This document shows positions 29,974 through 41,975 of a DNA stretch of 64,000 nucleotides, one piece after another. The stretch's first letter is position 1; each line of letters begins with the position of its first letter. Below the pieces are notes generated by a model. That model worked only from the letters and a program-made list of their open reading frames with translations, searched no databases and was not told the DNA's origin. This stretch comes from Zeus faber (Eukaryota > Chordata > Actinopteri > Zeiformes > Zeidae), in NCBI GenBank assembly GCA_960531495.1, contig OY482849.1:2966979-3030978 (forward strand), read 5' to 3'. The position numbers and the translations under genes are program-made.

Positions 29974-30960
29974 ATGGACCCAGCAGAGAGTCGTCCTCCA
30001 GAGGTGGAAAGCCTGCGGGTGGCCTTGACGCACCAGGGGACTGCGATTGGCCGACACGAGCGGGTTCTCCAACAGGTCCTGGACAACCTGCAGTCGCTCG
30101 CCCAGGCCGTCCAGCAGAGCCAGGCACAGGCTCCACCTATGGCCCCTGCGCCAGCGCTGCCTCCCATGAACCCGCGTCCTCCAGATCACCGCGAACCACG
30201 ACTGCCGGCGCCAGAGAGGTACGACGGTAACCCAGGAGGGTGTCGTGGTTTTTTGACGCAATGCTCCCTGGCCTTCGAGCTCCAGCCTTCACAGTTCCCC
30301 ACCCAGCGCTCACAGGTGGCATACGTGGTCACGCTACTCACCGGCAAAGCACTCTCCTGGGCCACAGCCATCTGGAATCGGCAAACCCCGGCCTGCTCCA
30401 GCTACCAGGCTTTTGCCGAGGAGATGCGCCGAGTGTTTGACCACTCAGTCAGTGGGAGGGTGGCGTCGACACGGCTACTCCGGCTCCGCCAGGGGGGACA
30501 GAGCGCAGCGGACTACGCCATCGCATTCCGCACCCTCGCAGTGGCGTCTGGATGGAACAGCGAGGCACTCATCGCGACCTTCCAGGAGGGCCTCAATGAG
30601 GGGGTCAAGGACGAGCTGGCATCCCGGGAGGCGCAGGAGGACCTGGACACGCTCATCGATGCAGCGATTCGGGTGGACAACCGCCTCCGGGAGAGACAAG
30701 GGGAACGCGTTTTCCCCGCTTCACCAATACCAGCGCGCAGAGCAGCTCTGGGGACGAGGCCTCCCGAGCATCTCCTGGCTATCCTGAGCTCGCCTCCAGC
30801 ATCAAGGGAGGAGCCGATGCAAGTAGGCAGCACACGGCTCTCTCGGTCCGAACGTGACCGGCGGATGAGAGAGCGCTGCTGCTTGTACTGTGGGATCCCG
30901 GGGCATTTCCGTTCTTCCTGCCCTGAGCTCTCGGGAAAAGCCAACTCTCGTCCAGGGTAG
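29974..30960 (+). CDS. gag: Gag of the sushi-like element
   Basis: The 328-residue reading frame begins at the first ATG, 20 bases after the LTR. An N-terminal coiled-coil-like segment (residues 10-50) is followed by a proline-rich linker (50-70), a capsid-like helical region starting '[19 protein letters not shown]' (about 78-220) with '[10 protein letters not shown]', and a C-terminal CCHC zinc knuckle '[14 protein letters not shown]' (about 302-315). Gag assembles the cytoplasmic particle that packages the RNA. The frame is intact. Its TAG stop lies at 30958-30960, and pol continues in the -1 frame through a candidate slippery site at 30933-30939. Confidence 0.93.
   Translation: MDPAESRPPEVESLRVALTHQGTAIGRHERVLQQVLDNLQSLAQAVQQSQAQAPPMAPAPALPPMNPRPPDHREPRLPAPERYDGNPGGCRGFLTQCSLAFELQPSQFPTQRSQVAYVVTLLTGKALSWATAIWNRQTPACSSYQAFAEEMRRVFDHSVSGRVASTRLLRLRQGGQSAADYAIAFRTLAVASGWNSEALIATFQEGLNEGVKDELASREAQEDLDTLIDAAIRVDNRLRERQGERVFPASPIPARRAALGTRPPEHLLAILSSPPASREEPMQVGSTRLSRSERDRRMRERCCLYCGIPGHFRSSCPELSGKANSRPG
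30933..30939 (+). promoter_or_regulatory. Candidate -1 ribosomal frameshift heptamer
   Basis: 'GGGAAAA' sits in the gag frame as G GGA AAA, matching the X XXY YYZ rule, 19 bases before the gag stop and just after the zinc knuckle. Pol is open in the -1 frame from here. PEG10, a domesticated sushi-type gag-pol, uses GGGAAAC at the equivalent place. No downstream pseudoknot was worked out. Confidence 0.65.
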
Positions 30961-33900
30961 GGAGAACTGCGACGAGGCCAACCTTCTCTCCCGAGCTCGA
31001 GGCGACCAGGGTCCGGCTGGCTGCCTCCCTCGCCTGGGGAGATCAACATCACTCCCTCCAAGCTACGGTGGATTCCGGCGCGGCAGGTAGCTTCCTGGAT
31101 GTAGGGCTAGCAAAGGCCCTAAAGCTCCCTCTGGCACCTCTAGAGCACCCTCTCACGGTGACAGCCCTGGATGGAAGACCACTGGGTTCCGGTAGCGTGT
31201 GCCATCTCACCGCCCCCCTTTGGCTGTCACTGGAGGGAAAACATTCAGAGGTAATCCAGCTCCACCTCATCCACTCTCCTGAGTTTCCACTGGTCCTGGG
31301 CTACCCATGGCTAGCCCGTCACAACCCACATCTGGACTGGGCCTCCGGGCGTCTCACCGAATGGGGCCCTGCCTGCCACAACACCTGTCTTCGTTGTAGT
31401 CCGTCTTCTCACCCTCTCAAGTCTCCAGTCCGTGTCCAAGCTCGGGCCCCTTCCCAAGCCCCTGCCCACTCCGGAGTTCCTGTCCGTGTCCTGGCTCCAG
31501 TCCGTATTCAAGGTCCCATCCATCCCGAGTTTTCACAAGTGCCCCACGAGTATGCCGATCTGAGGGAGGTCTTCAGCAAGAGACGGGCCACCACGCTTCC
31601 TCCCCATCGGTCCTATGACTGCGCCATCGACCTTCTGCCTGGCACCTGCCCTCCTCGAAGACGTCTCTTCTCTCTCTCTGCCCCTGAGACTACAGCCATG
31701 GAGGAGTACATCCGGGAGGCGCTCACCTCAGGTTTCATCCGCCCTTCTACCTCCTCGGCGGGCGCAGGGTTTTTCTTCGTGGGTAAGAAGGATGGCAGCC
31801 TGCGTCCCTGCATTGATTACCGTGGTCTGAACAAGATCACGGTCAAGAATCGCTACCCCCTTCCTCTCATCTCCACATCTTTCGAGCAACTGCAAGGCGC
31901 CACCATCTTCACCAAACTCGATCTTCGAAACGCATACAATCTCGTCCGCGTCCGCAAGGGGGATGAGTGGAAGACCGCCTTCAACACACCTACCGGCCAT
32001 TATGAATACCTGGTCATGCCTTTTGGATTGGCCAATGCTCCCGCTGTCTTCCAGGCCTTTGTAAACGACGTCCTCCGTGAGTTTCTCAACCGCTCCGTGT
32101 TCGTCTACATCGATGACATCCTCATCTTCTCCAGGACCCTTCCCGAACACATACAGCATGTGAGACAGGTCCTTCACCGCCTGCTCGCCAATGGCCTCTA
32201 TGTGAAGCGGGAGAAGAGTGAGTTCCACGCCACCACCGTTCACTTCCTGGGGTTTGTCATCACCGAGGGTCACGTCCAGATGGATCCTGCCAAGACCGAG
32301 GCCGTCCAGGACTGGCCACCACCCACCTCGGTCAAACAGGTGCAGCGCTTCCTCGGGTTTGCCAATTTTTACAGGCGATTCATTCGGGGTTTTAGCACTG
32401 TGGCGGCTCCCCTCACCGCCCTCACTAGGACATCCACAGCCCGCTTCGCCTGGACTGCGGAGGCTGAGGGGGCGTTCAGGGCTCTCAAGACGCGGTTCAC
32501 CGCTGCCCCTGTCCTGGCCACACCAGAGCCTACCCTACCCTTCGTGGTGGAGGTGGATGCTTCCGATGTGGGAGTGGGGGCCGTTTTGTCCCAAAGGACT
32601 CACGACAAGAAGCTCCATCCATGTGCTTTCTTCTCCCGTCGCCTCACCCCAGCGGAACGGAACTATGACATAGGGAACCGGGAGCTACTGGCAGTCAAAC
32701 TGGCGTTGGAGGAGTGGCGGCACTGGCTGGAGGGGGCCCAACACCCATTTGTCGTCTGGACCGACCACAAGAACCTGACATACATTCAGGATGCCAAACG
32801 CCTCAACTCCCGTCAAGCCCGATGGGCCTTGTTCTTCAATCGGTTCAACTTCATCCTGTCGTATCGTCCCGGGTCCAAGAACCTCAAGCCCGACGCTCTC
32901 TCCAGACAGTTCGACCCTCCTGAGCTGGTTGAACTCCCCGAGCCCATTCTCCAGAACTCCTGCATCTTGGCTCCGGTCCGCTAGGGAATCGAGACGCAGG
33001 TCTGGCAGGCCCAAAGGAGGGAGGCGGATCCCGGCAACGGGCCCCCAGGTCACCTGTTTGTCCCGAAGGCTGTCCGATCACAAGTCCTGCAATGGGGGCA
33101 TTCATCCCGCCTCACTGGCCACCCGGGGATCTCCAGGACCCTCGAGTTCCTCCGCAGGCGTTTCTGGTGGCCTACCATGGAGCAGGACGTCCGGTCCTTC
33201 ATCGCTGCCTGCACCATCTGCACCCAGAACAAGAACCCCCGGTCACGTCCCATGGGGCTGCTGCATCCCCTTCCCATCCCCAGTCGGCCCTGGTCACACC
33301 TCTCAGTGGACTTCATCACCGGCCTTCCACCGTCTCGGGGCCACACCGTCATCTTTGTCGTTGTGGACCGGTTCTCCAAGGCCTGCCGCTTTATTCCTCT
33401 GCCCAAGCTCCCCTCAGCTCTGGAGACTGCTGAGCTCATGGTGCAGCACGTTTTTAGGGTGTTCGGCCTGCCCCTGGACGTAGTGTCAGACCGCGGTCCG
33501 CAGTTTGCATCCCGGTTCTGGAAAGCATTCTACCAGCTCCTCGACGCCTCCGTCAGCCTGTCCTCCGGTTTCCACCCGCAACCCAATGGCCAGACGGAGC
33601 GGGTCAACCAGGACCTGGAGACAACACTGAGGTGCCTCGTGTCCTCCAACCCTGCCTCCTGGAGCGACCGTCTAGTGTGGGCGGAATACGCTCACAACAC
33701 TCTGCGCTGCTCTTCCACTGGCATGTCCCCGTTTGAGTGCCAGTTCGGGTACGTACCTCCTCTGTTTCAGGAGCAGGAGGCGGAGGTGGGAGTGCCGTCA
33801 GCCCAGCGGTTCGTCCAGCGGTGCCGACGGACCTGGCAGAGGGCTCGTCAGGCCCTGCTGAGGACATCTCGGCAGCAGCAGACCGCGCAGACCAGCGCCT

Positions 33901-34149
33901 ATGCTCCGTCCGGGCCAGAGGGTCTGGCTGTCCACCAGGGACCTTCCATTACGGGTGGAGTCACGCAAACTCGCGCCACGGTATGTTGGGCCCTTCAAGA
34001 TCGTGCGGCGGGTCAATCCTGCCGCATACCGTCTTCTGCTCCCCAGGTCCATGAGGATAAACCCCACCTTCCACGTGTCGCGGCTCCGACCGGTGGTCAC
34101 CAGCACCTTGGCGCCCACCACGAGGCCTCCTCCGGCGCCTCACATCATC

Positions 34150-34347
34150 GACGGTCGTCCCGCCTACACGGTCCGCCGGCTCCTGGACTCCCGCCGGGTC
34201 CGCGGGGCCCTGCAATACCTGGTGGACTGGGAGGGTTACGGGCCGGAGGAGCGCTCCTGGGTTCCAGCCCGGGATATCCTGGACCCCTCTCTGATCCAGG
34301 ATTTCCGCCGTCGCCACCCGACACTCCCTGGAGGAACGTGGACGTGA
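34150..34347 (+). pseudogene. Integrase C-terminal chromodomain
   Basis: The shifted frame carries '[20 protein letters not shown]' then '[20 protein letters not shown]', the aromatic and acidic pattern of a chromodomain ([14 protein letters not shown]). It is the module that directs chromovirus integration to marked chromatin. The stop is the TGA at 34345-34347, overlapping the start of the 3' LTR zone. Confidence 0.88.
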
Positions 34348-34348
34348 C

Positions 34349-34696
34349 TGTCAGGGTTTGCCCGGGTCCTACCAGCATCAGCCACTAGATGCCGCCAGTA
34401 CTGCCTTTTCAAGGTTGCTCTGCTTCACCTATTTCTGTTCCTGATTACCCTGCCTCATTAGGTTATATGTTTTTCCTGTGTCTCGTTTGGTCGTCCCTAT
34501 TTAGACCCTGTCGTTTGTGTCCTCGGGCGCTCAGTCTTGAGTTTGTCTAACCTCATGACAACGCTCTTGTTCCAAGCTCCCGAGACTTATTTGTTTTTGC
34601 CCAGTTTTTGTACTTGTTTTGAGTAAACCTCTATTTTTGCCACCTCGCCTCTGCCTTGTTTTCTGCACCTGGGTTCACTCAGCATACCCCCTAACA
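34349..34696 (+). mobile_element. 3' LTR of sushi-like element
   Basis: It runs from TGTCAGGG to CCTAACA and is nearly identical to the 5' LTR. It lacks the 'ctt' near 34587. The 11-mer complementary to the primer-binding site is at 34529-34539. Confidence 0.93.
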
Positions 34697-34701
34697 GTGA
34701 C
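34697..34701. repeat. Target-site duplication, right (gtgac)
   Basis: Matches 29599-29603. Confidence 0.85.
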
Positions 34702-36649
34702 GTGACATCAAGAAGACACATAGCGAATTTGGTTATGTTTATTTAACCAATGAAATACCAGATATTTATTTGACACCACTTTCAGCCAATAATTTGTAAG
34801 ACCACAAGTCTTAAGGGAATGTATACATACACTTAGCCTATTATTTATGTATTTATGTATTTATTTATCAATATCATTCAATAAAGTATAATAAGGGATG
34901 ATCTCAAAAGGAGGACAAATCAGCGTCTGGCTCAAAGCTGCGCTGGTAGACGGACACTGTATTTCAAAACCGGACTGTTTGACCTAAAACCAGACGGATG
35001 GCCTTCCCAGCCCAGAAGCAGCCACAGGATCGACGCCTGTCCATCAACTGTCTACCTCCATCACAGCTGTTTTATATGTTTGTTTTCACCGAGTGACTCC
35101 TGCCAGCGCAGAATTGTGATGATTGTCGCTATAGAGTGACGTAAAAGTTACATGAATTCCCATTTGACGGTGGTGTTGCAAAATAACTGACCTGTATCGA
35201 TTTAGGACCACAAATGGAAGTTGCCCAAATCCGAATAGAAACGGTCAGATTCCATGTGATTTGTGCTGTTCACACTGTTATGAAAAAAACAGATCTAAGT
35301 GACATATGTGCAAAGAAAATCTGGTTTGGGCCACTTTTGCCAGCAGTGTGAACATAGCCAATCATCATCGTACACAACAGTCGTGTTCTCTCATTATGGG
35401 GTAGCATTTGTTTTTTTAAGATAGTGTAAAAAAAAAAAATGCCGCAAGCTGTGAATAAAAGGCAGCAGGCCCTAATTTAAAGGAATTCTATCTTTCTAGC
35501 GGTTCACAGTCAAAGCAGCGTGCCTTGTCTTTTTCGATAATGTACTCCTTTTTTCGATGCTTGGTCAGACATCAAGGTAAACGACAGTTACTGTACCGGA
35601 TTTCTCCAAGTACAAATCATTACATCAGTGCAAAGGAGTAGAATGGTGAGGTACTTAATATAGATTTTCTTCAACAGCGGGGAGTGATTAGATGAACAGA
35701 GAGAGTGAGAGATGGAGAGAGAGAGAGAGATAGAGATAGTTGCGGAAAAATAGCATGAGATGTGTACATTTTGCGAAAGCTGACGCCAATTCCAGAAAAG
35801 AAAGTTGAGTTGCGAAAATAAAAAGTTCTCGCCCTCCCAGATGTAAAGAGTTATTTTAAAGCTTAATGAGGCACCAAGCTCGATTAGTATCAACATCAAT
35901 TGATGATTGAAGGTATTTCCACTTTGAAAAAAAAACCCAGTAACTATTGCAGCTATTGCACTGTGTATGCATGAAGCGACTTATTATCTATTTATATATT
36001 TTATACACCAATTAAAGGACTGGTTTGTCATTTTTCAACCAACTTCATTTTTCAAATGCTCGTTCCCATCTTGTAAAATGCACCTCAAAATCGGGAAGCT
36101 CACATTATAGTCAGACAGTGTTTATATGCTATTTTGAGGAAAATAAAATGACGGCAAACCACGCATTTAATTTTTTGTTTGCTGTATTCACACCAATTTG
36201 TCTGCTCAATAGCCAAACCGTTGATGTTCAAATTTATTGCTCGTCAATCTCCTCCATATTCCTTCATTCCAATTTTCTTTTTTTAAATCCATTGTTTGGA
36301 AACGTTAATTAATAATCTTTGAATAATATTTTAACTTATATTTACAATCTTCACTGTTTGAGTGCAAGTCAAAACACTGTCAGGTCAGAGTTAAGGCAGA
36401 GGTCAGACAGAAGTTCCAGACCAGAGTCGAGGGCTACTACCCATTATTGAAATAACCCATTAATTAATAACCCATTAATATAATAGATTATGAATACATT
36501 TAAAAAAGAAAGAAAAATAATTGTAGTTCCATTTTAGATGCTGACAGACAAATTTAGGAAAGACAAGGACAGAAGGATCTTCTTGGCTCATAGCCATTAA
36601 GTACATTAGAGAATGGGAGAGAAGCTAACCATTACTTATCTTCCCTTTT
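34702..36649. other. DNA transposon right part and unassigned DNA
   Basis: 34702-35367 includes the right side of the split DNA transposon. A (GA)n array occupies 35698-35738. The remainder (35740-36649) is AT-rich with no recognisable gene. Confidence 0.45.
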
Positions 36650-36700
36650 GATAGATAGATAGATATGTAGATGGATAGAAATATATATAGATAAATGGAC

Positions 36701-36777
<77 letters not shown>

Positions 36778-36778
36778 C
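36650..36778. repeat. (GATA)n microsatellite
   Basis: Near-pure gata tetranucleotide array, about 20 pure units at the right, directly followed by a LINE-tail-like segment (36779-36860). Confidence 0.95.
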
Positions 36779-36860
36779 TTTGAGCCCTGACGTAAAATTT
36801 CAGTGTCACAGCAGCTTGCATCAAGAATGGCCAATAGTAATAACAACATAATAAGTACAA
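36779..36860. repeat. LINE-tail-like segment next to GATA array
   Basis: 'tactttgagccctgacg' and 'acagcagcttgcatcaa' match 39236-39300 and 49690-49765. The pattern gatagatactttattcatcc...acagcagcttgcatcaa is a dispersed fish repeat that carries GATA arrays at its edge. I take it to be the end of a LINE or SINE but cannot name it. Confidence 0.5.
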
Positions 36861-37194
36861 ATACTAATAAAAAAAAATAAAATGGCAATATGCGATAAAC
36901 CTGAGGATTTCTTGGAAAATTGGCAATATATTGTACAGTAAAGCTAAGGATTAACTTGAAGATATAAAAATATGGAATGTACAATAAAAATCACCCTAAC
37001 TGTGAACCTAAGCCAAGCAATGGAGAAATAAAATTGTCTATTGCAATAACCTACTGATAGAAAATATGTGTAAATCTACAATTAACAAAAACAATGAAAT
37101 AAGCCTAGAAATCAACAATAAGCAAGAAGTAATGGCAATATACATTAACATAGAATTAACTAGAAGATAGGAACCATTTTCGATATACAATAAC
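36861..37194. other. AT-rich, no gene
   Basis: Contains many 'caataaacct'-like short repeats, as do 37624-37920 and 49800-50220. They seem to belong to the dispersed repeat that follows the GATA arrays. Confidence 0.4.
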
Positions 37195-37623
37195 TGTTAT
37201 GACCAGGCCTAGGGGTCTCAAATGCACGACACAGGCAGACGGAAGTTCAACAAAGGGGGTTTAATGGAAGTCACGGTGTGTGGAGAGTTGGGAGAGACCC
37301 GGTCGGGCTGGATCGGGCGGACGGATACTGGAGGGCAGGATTACCAGACGGGATGAGGCAGGACAGGAACGGCATGGACGGGTTACTCAAACTGACTATC
37401 TGGCGATGAGCAGATGGAAAGCTGGGGAATAAGTACTGTAGGCTTGATGGGATGATGGACCTCAGTTGTGTGGGACATAGCAGGAGAGAAGAGTGGCAGA
37501 GGGGACCAGGAAGGAGTTAGAGTCCATGACAAATAACATACAGAAAGGGACAGACAGACCTAGATAGACATAGACAGACATAGTTTGTCCTCCTAGTGGG
37601 GGTAGGAGGCTGTGGGCATGACA
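37195..37623 (-). mobile_element. Solo LTR with perfect 5-bp target duplication
   Basis: The plus strand runs from TGTTATGACC to GGCATGACA. Flanks 37190-37194 and 37624-37628 are both 'ataac'. On the minus strand the LTR starts TGTCATGC and ends CATAACA, with ATTAAA as a possible polyadenylation signal upstream of the end. The 5-bp duplication and TG..CA ends support a Ty3/gypsy-like solo LTR. Confidence 0.85.
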
Positions 37624-39035
37624 ATAACCTAACCATAAACAATAAAATAAACCTAACAATAAACCAGAAAAAAATAAATAAATCAATAGAGCTAGATAGA
37701 TGCAATAAGCCTAAAATTGGAACAATAAACAATAAAACTAAATCTAAACAATAAATCAAAAATGTAAAAAAATGTCTACCTGATGAAGATACATTTTCCA
37801 TGTAAAATTAACCTAAAAAAAATAACAGTAATCAATCAAATAAACCTATCAATAAACCCCAAAAAAATTACTTATAAATAACAACAAATCAAAAAAAAAA
37901 CATGGTACGATGCACAATAAACCCCATCCTACCTCAACCACCTAAACACCACCAAGGAACTGTCTAACCGTCCTCTCTTACCAAACGTCAGGTGGAGGCG
38001 TGGCGGCTAATTTAACATTCATCCTGGTGGAGTCGGACAGTTGGGGGAAAGAAGAAAAAAACGGTGGATTCCCTGCACCATTTCATTAAAAAAAAAAAAA
38101 AAAAAAAGACAAATCTGAGAAACAGAAATAAATTAATGAAGGGGTCCGAAGGGTTTTGCCGATTCCGTTTGATGGTGTTTAATTGAGCCCCAGGGTCAGA
38201 AACAAGGCTGAGAAAAAGAGTTTAAAATTGTACACCCAGTTTTTTTTTTTGTTTTATTCACCATTATTGTTTGGTCTGAGAGTACCTGCCGATCCCAAAA
38301 AATGCAAAAAATCTGAATCAATTAATCGGAGGGACAAACTTGATCCTGGATCAAACGTCAGATGATGGTACAGCACTTTGAAGAATTCATCCAAAATTGA
38401 GATCCTCTAGTGTGGTAGCTCGTGGGGTGTTTGAGGCATAAGTATTAAAGAGAAAGTATTAAATGTAGAGATTGATTTACTCATAAAAAATTATAATGTA
38501 TCTTTGGATAGGATATAAAATCAGACTGCGGGGGAAACATTTACGAACTAACTAATGTAGGGCCCCCAAAAAAACTCTTTGAAGCAGGGCTTAAAAAAAG
38601 ATGACTGAATGTACCAAAAGGACCCAACCAAATTACTCGGGAGGGGAAATATTGTTTACAGCTGCATAGCCAAACTAAAAAACCAACACCTACTCCTCCC
38701 CCATAGGAGAAAATGGGATTGTCACAGGTTAATCAAGTGCAATTTCTCTCCTTTGAGGGCTTTGAAGATGAATACGTTGTGTGCCCTGAGATGGCCGTAG
38801 GCTCGGATTCAACGTGTGCATTAAAGAGTTGGTTTCTTCTATCCTCCGGAGTAGTTCGTGAATAGAGTACTGCTCTCAGAACACAATGATGTAAAGGCAA
38901 TGCGAGATGTCCCTGTTAACCAAGGACACGGATAACTTCTTATAAAGAAATAAAGAAGTATAGGATACCTTTATAAATTCTCATAATTACTCATAAAATG
39001 TTTATAAAAAACAATCGAGGGAAAAGTGTGCAAAA
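37624..39035. other. AT-rich, no gene
   Basis: Includes a poly(A) run at 38088-38107. 38100-39030 is mixed sequence with no recognisable domain. Confidence 0.4.
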
Positions 39036-39238
<203 letters not shown>

Positions 39239-39328
39239 TTTATTCATCCTTGAAGAGAAATTGCAGTTTTACAGCAGCTTACATCAAAAATTGGAAATAA
39301 TTATACAAATAGCAATATGCAATAAATA

Positions 39329-39371
39329 GCCAGGAATTCTTCCTGGCCTCAGTTTGGTGTTGGGGTATGTC
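39329..39371 (+). mobile_element. Internal retroelement segment before LTR
   Basis: Reverse-complement match of 13548-13605 ('cctggcctcagtttggtgtt', 'ggggtatg'). It precedes an LTR start here as well. Confidence 0.5.
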
Positions 39372-39562
39372 TGTGTGGATGGGGTGGTTTGAGCAGCCAC
39401 GCCTGATGCTCATTGGTTGGTCTCACGAGCAGGAGGTTTAAAACCTCATCTACACTTCTTTCTCCAATAAACTGATGTTAACAACCCCCTGTTGGCTGTG
39501 TCTCTGTGCTGGAGGGCACTAAAAACGTCACTTGGATGGCGTGTGGTGGCAAAACTGCCACA
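39372..39562 (+). mobile_element. LTR related to 10687-10940
   Basis: Carries 'tgtgtggatggggtgg', a CCAAT box ('tcattggttgg'), 'ggtttaaaac' (TATA-like), 'caataaactgatgttaac' and the end 'aaaactgccaca'. It is shorter than the 10687 copy because a segment after the TATA box is missing. Confidence 0.75.
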
Positions 39563-40642
<1,080 letters not shown>

Positions 40643-40699
40643 CCACTCCCGACAAACACACACACACTGTCGGCGATGGACAAATACAAATAAAAAAAG

Positions 40700-41855
40700 T
40701 TTTACATTTACATTTACATTTACATTTAGTCATTTAGCAGACACTTTTATCCAAAGCGACTTACAAGAGAGAATAACATTCAAGCTACATTGCGACAGAG
40801 ACATTAGTGTAACAATAAATACTGCTAGGTAGTGCTAAGTAATTGTAGGTTAGGAGAGGAGGTACTCACTGAAGAGCTGGGTCTTCAAGTGCTTCTTAAA
40901 GACAGAGAGGGAGGTCCCTGCTCTGGTCATTTTTGGCAGCTCGTTCCACCAACGTGGAACTACAAATGAGAATAGCCTGGATTGCCGTGGCTGTATGGCC
41001 GGCAGAGCCAGGCGACGCTCATTTGACGAGCGCAGCATCCGGGGGGCAACATGTGCTCTTACAAGAGCATTTAAGTAGGTGGGAGCATTCCCAGCAATCA
41101 CTCTGTAGGCCAGCATAAGAGACTTGAACTTGATGCGGGCGGCTACAGGTAACCAGTGGAGCTCGATGAGCAGCGGAGTGACATGTGCCCTCTTTGGCTG
41201 GTTGAACACCAGTCGCGCCGCCGCATTCTGTATCATCTGTAGTGGCTTCACCGCACAGGCCGGCAAGCCTGTTAAGAGAGCGTTGCAGTAGTCGAGACGG
41301 GACATCACCAAGGTTTGTACCAGCAGTTGAGTGGCATATTGGGTCAGGTACCGCCTGACCGGCAACATGGTCCGAGAATGTCAGTTGGTCATCAATAATG
41401 ACACCAAGATTCCTTGCAGCCTTGGTAGGAACAAGAGATAGAGAGTCGATTTTAATATCAATGTTGTGATAAATACCTTGTTTGGCCGGGGAGACCAGAA
41501 GTTCCATTTTCGCCAGATTTAGTTGAAGATGATAATCCTTCATCCATGTAGATATGTCAGCGAGACAATCCGAGATCCGCGTCGAGACAGTGGGGTCGTC
41601 GGGCGGGAAGGACAGATAGAGTTGAGTATCATCCGCATAGCAGTGATATGAAAAGCCATGTGAGCGGATGATCGGGCCCAGTGAGGTGGTGTATATGGCA
41701 AAGAGGAGGGGTCCTAGCACCGAGCCTTGGGGCACCCCTGTGGTGAGGTTGTGAGGCACAGACAGCTGGCCTTGCCATGTCACACTGAACGAGCTAAAGT
41801 GAAACAAGAGTGTAGCCGTGGTGACTTGTGTGTGCAACAAACAAACATCCATTCA
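40700..41855 (-). mobile_element. L2-type LINE, 5' truncated
   Basis: The minus-strand element ends at low coordinates in a (TTTACA)n-type tail (40700-40728) preceded by the motif 'catttagcagac' plus 'ttatccaaagcgacttaca', the common fish L2-type 3' end. Its RT and C-terminus lie at 41852-40850. It is truncated at the 5' side near 41855. One frameshift at about 41360 separates two frames. Confidence 0.88.
40850..41852 (-). pseudogene. L2-type LINE reverse transcriptase, C-terminal half
   Basis: Frame 41852-41019 carries '[20 protein letters not shown]', '[13 protein letters not shown]' (YADD active site), '[17 protein letters not shown]' and '[17 protein letters not shown]'. Frame 41368-40850 continues with '[14 protein letters not shown]', '[12 protein letters not shown]' and 'RRLALPAI', the C-terminal region, ending in a stop near 40850. 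The two frames are separated by a small deletion at 41360-41370. The upstream RT blocks and endonuclease are missing. Confidence 0.88.
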
Positions 41856-41861
41856 ACCATT

Positions 41862-41975
41862 TACTTCCCGTACCTCCACCCTGATTTACTCTACCTGTTC
41901 TCTATCTCTACTCTACCTCTCTATACACTGCATCTATTCTACCTCCCTCTAACTCTACTCTACACTACCTCAACT
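41862..41975. repeat. Degenerate CTCTACC-rich tract
   Basis: Loose repeats of 'ctctacct' and 'tattctacc'. The same composition reappears at 44126-44395. Confidence 0.7.

Larger units (their letters stand above)
30933..34347 (+). pseudogene. pol: Pol polyprotein of the sushi-like element
   Basis: In the -1 frame relative to gag, it encodes: protease with '[11 protein letters not shown]' at 31068; RT (about 31590-32400) with '[20 protein letters not shown]', '[17 protein letters not shown]' and the catalytic 'VYIDDILIF' (YIDD at 32106-32117); RNase H (32430-32900) with '[17 protein letters not shown]'; and integrase with an HHCC zinc finger (33100-33230), '[10 protein letters not shown]', 'VVSDRGPQF' and 'QTERVNQ' (D, D, E). 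A TAG at 32982 separates RNase H from integrase, probably a mutated TGG. A one-base-type frameshift near 33885-33892 shifts the C-terminus into another frame (33901-34347). The complete enzyme therefore cannot be made from this copy. Confidence 0.92.
29604..34696 (+). mobile_element. Complete sushi-like Ty3/gypsy chromovirus
   Basis: This LTR retrotransposon has LTRs of 351 and 348 bp, primer-binding site, gag, pol in the -1 frame, and a chromodomain-ended integrase. Pol order is protease, RT, RNase H, integrase. The LTRs differ by about three substitutions and one 3-base indel, so the insertion is young. A TAG at 32982 and a frameshift near 33885 are the only coding lesions found. It belongs with sushi-type chromoviruses, the group from which the mammalian PEG10/RTL genes arose. 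It is inserted in an older DNA transposon. Confidence 0.95.
29026..35367. mobile_element. Non-autonomous DNA transposon split by the sushi-like element
   Basis: The left part (29026-29245) begins 'cagctcggtccacactgcaa' and contains 'gacgtcacacgcagc'. The right part (35180-35367) ends 'gggccacttttgccagcagt' plus 'gtgaacatagcc', whose reverse complement ('ggctatgttcacactgctgg') resembles the left end. Both ends match a common fish element pattern as I remember it. The retrotransposon 29604-34696 lies between them. No transposase is visible. Superfamily and exact ends are uncertain. Confidence 0.5.

Noticed and set aside
30413..31061. Additional plus and minus frames inside gag (124 and 182 codons)
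   Set aside because: They are shadows of the GC-rich gag gene, which has clear capsid and zinc-knuckle sequence in its own frame.
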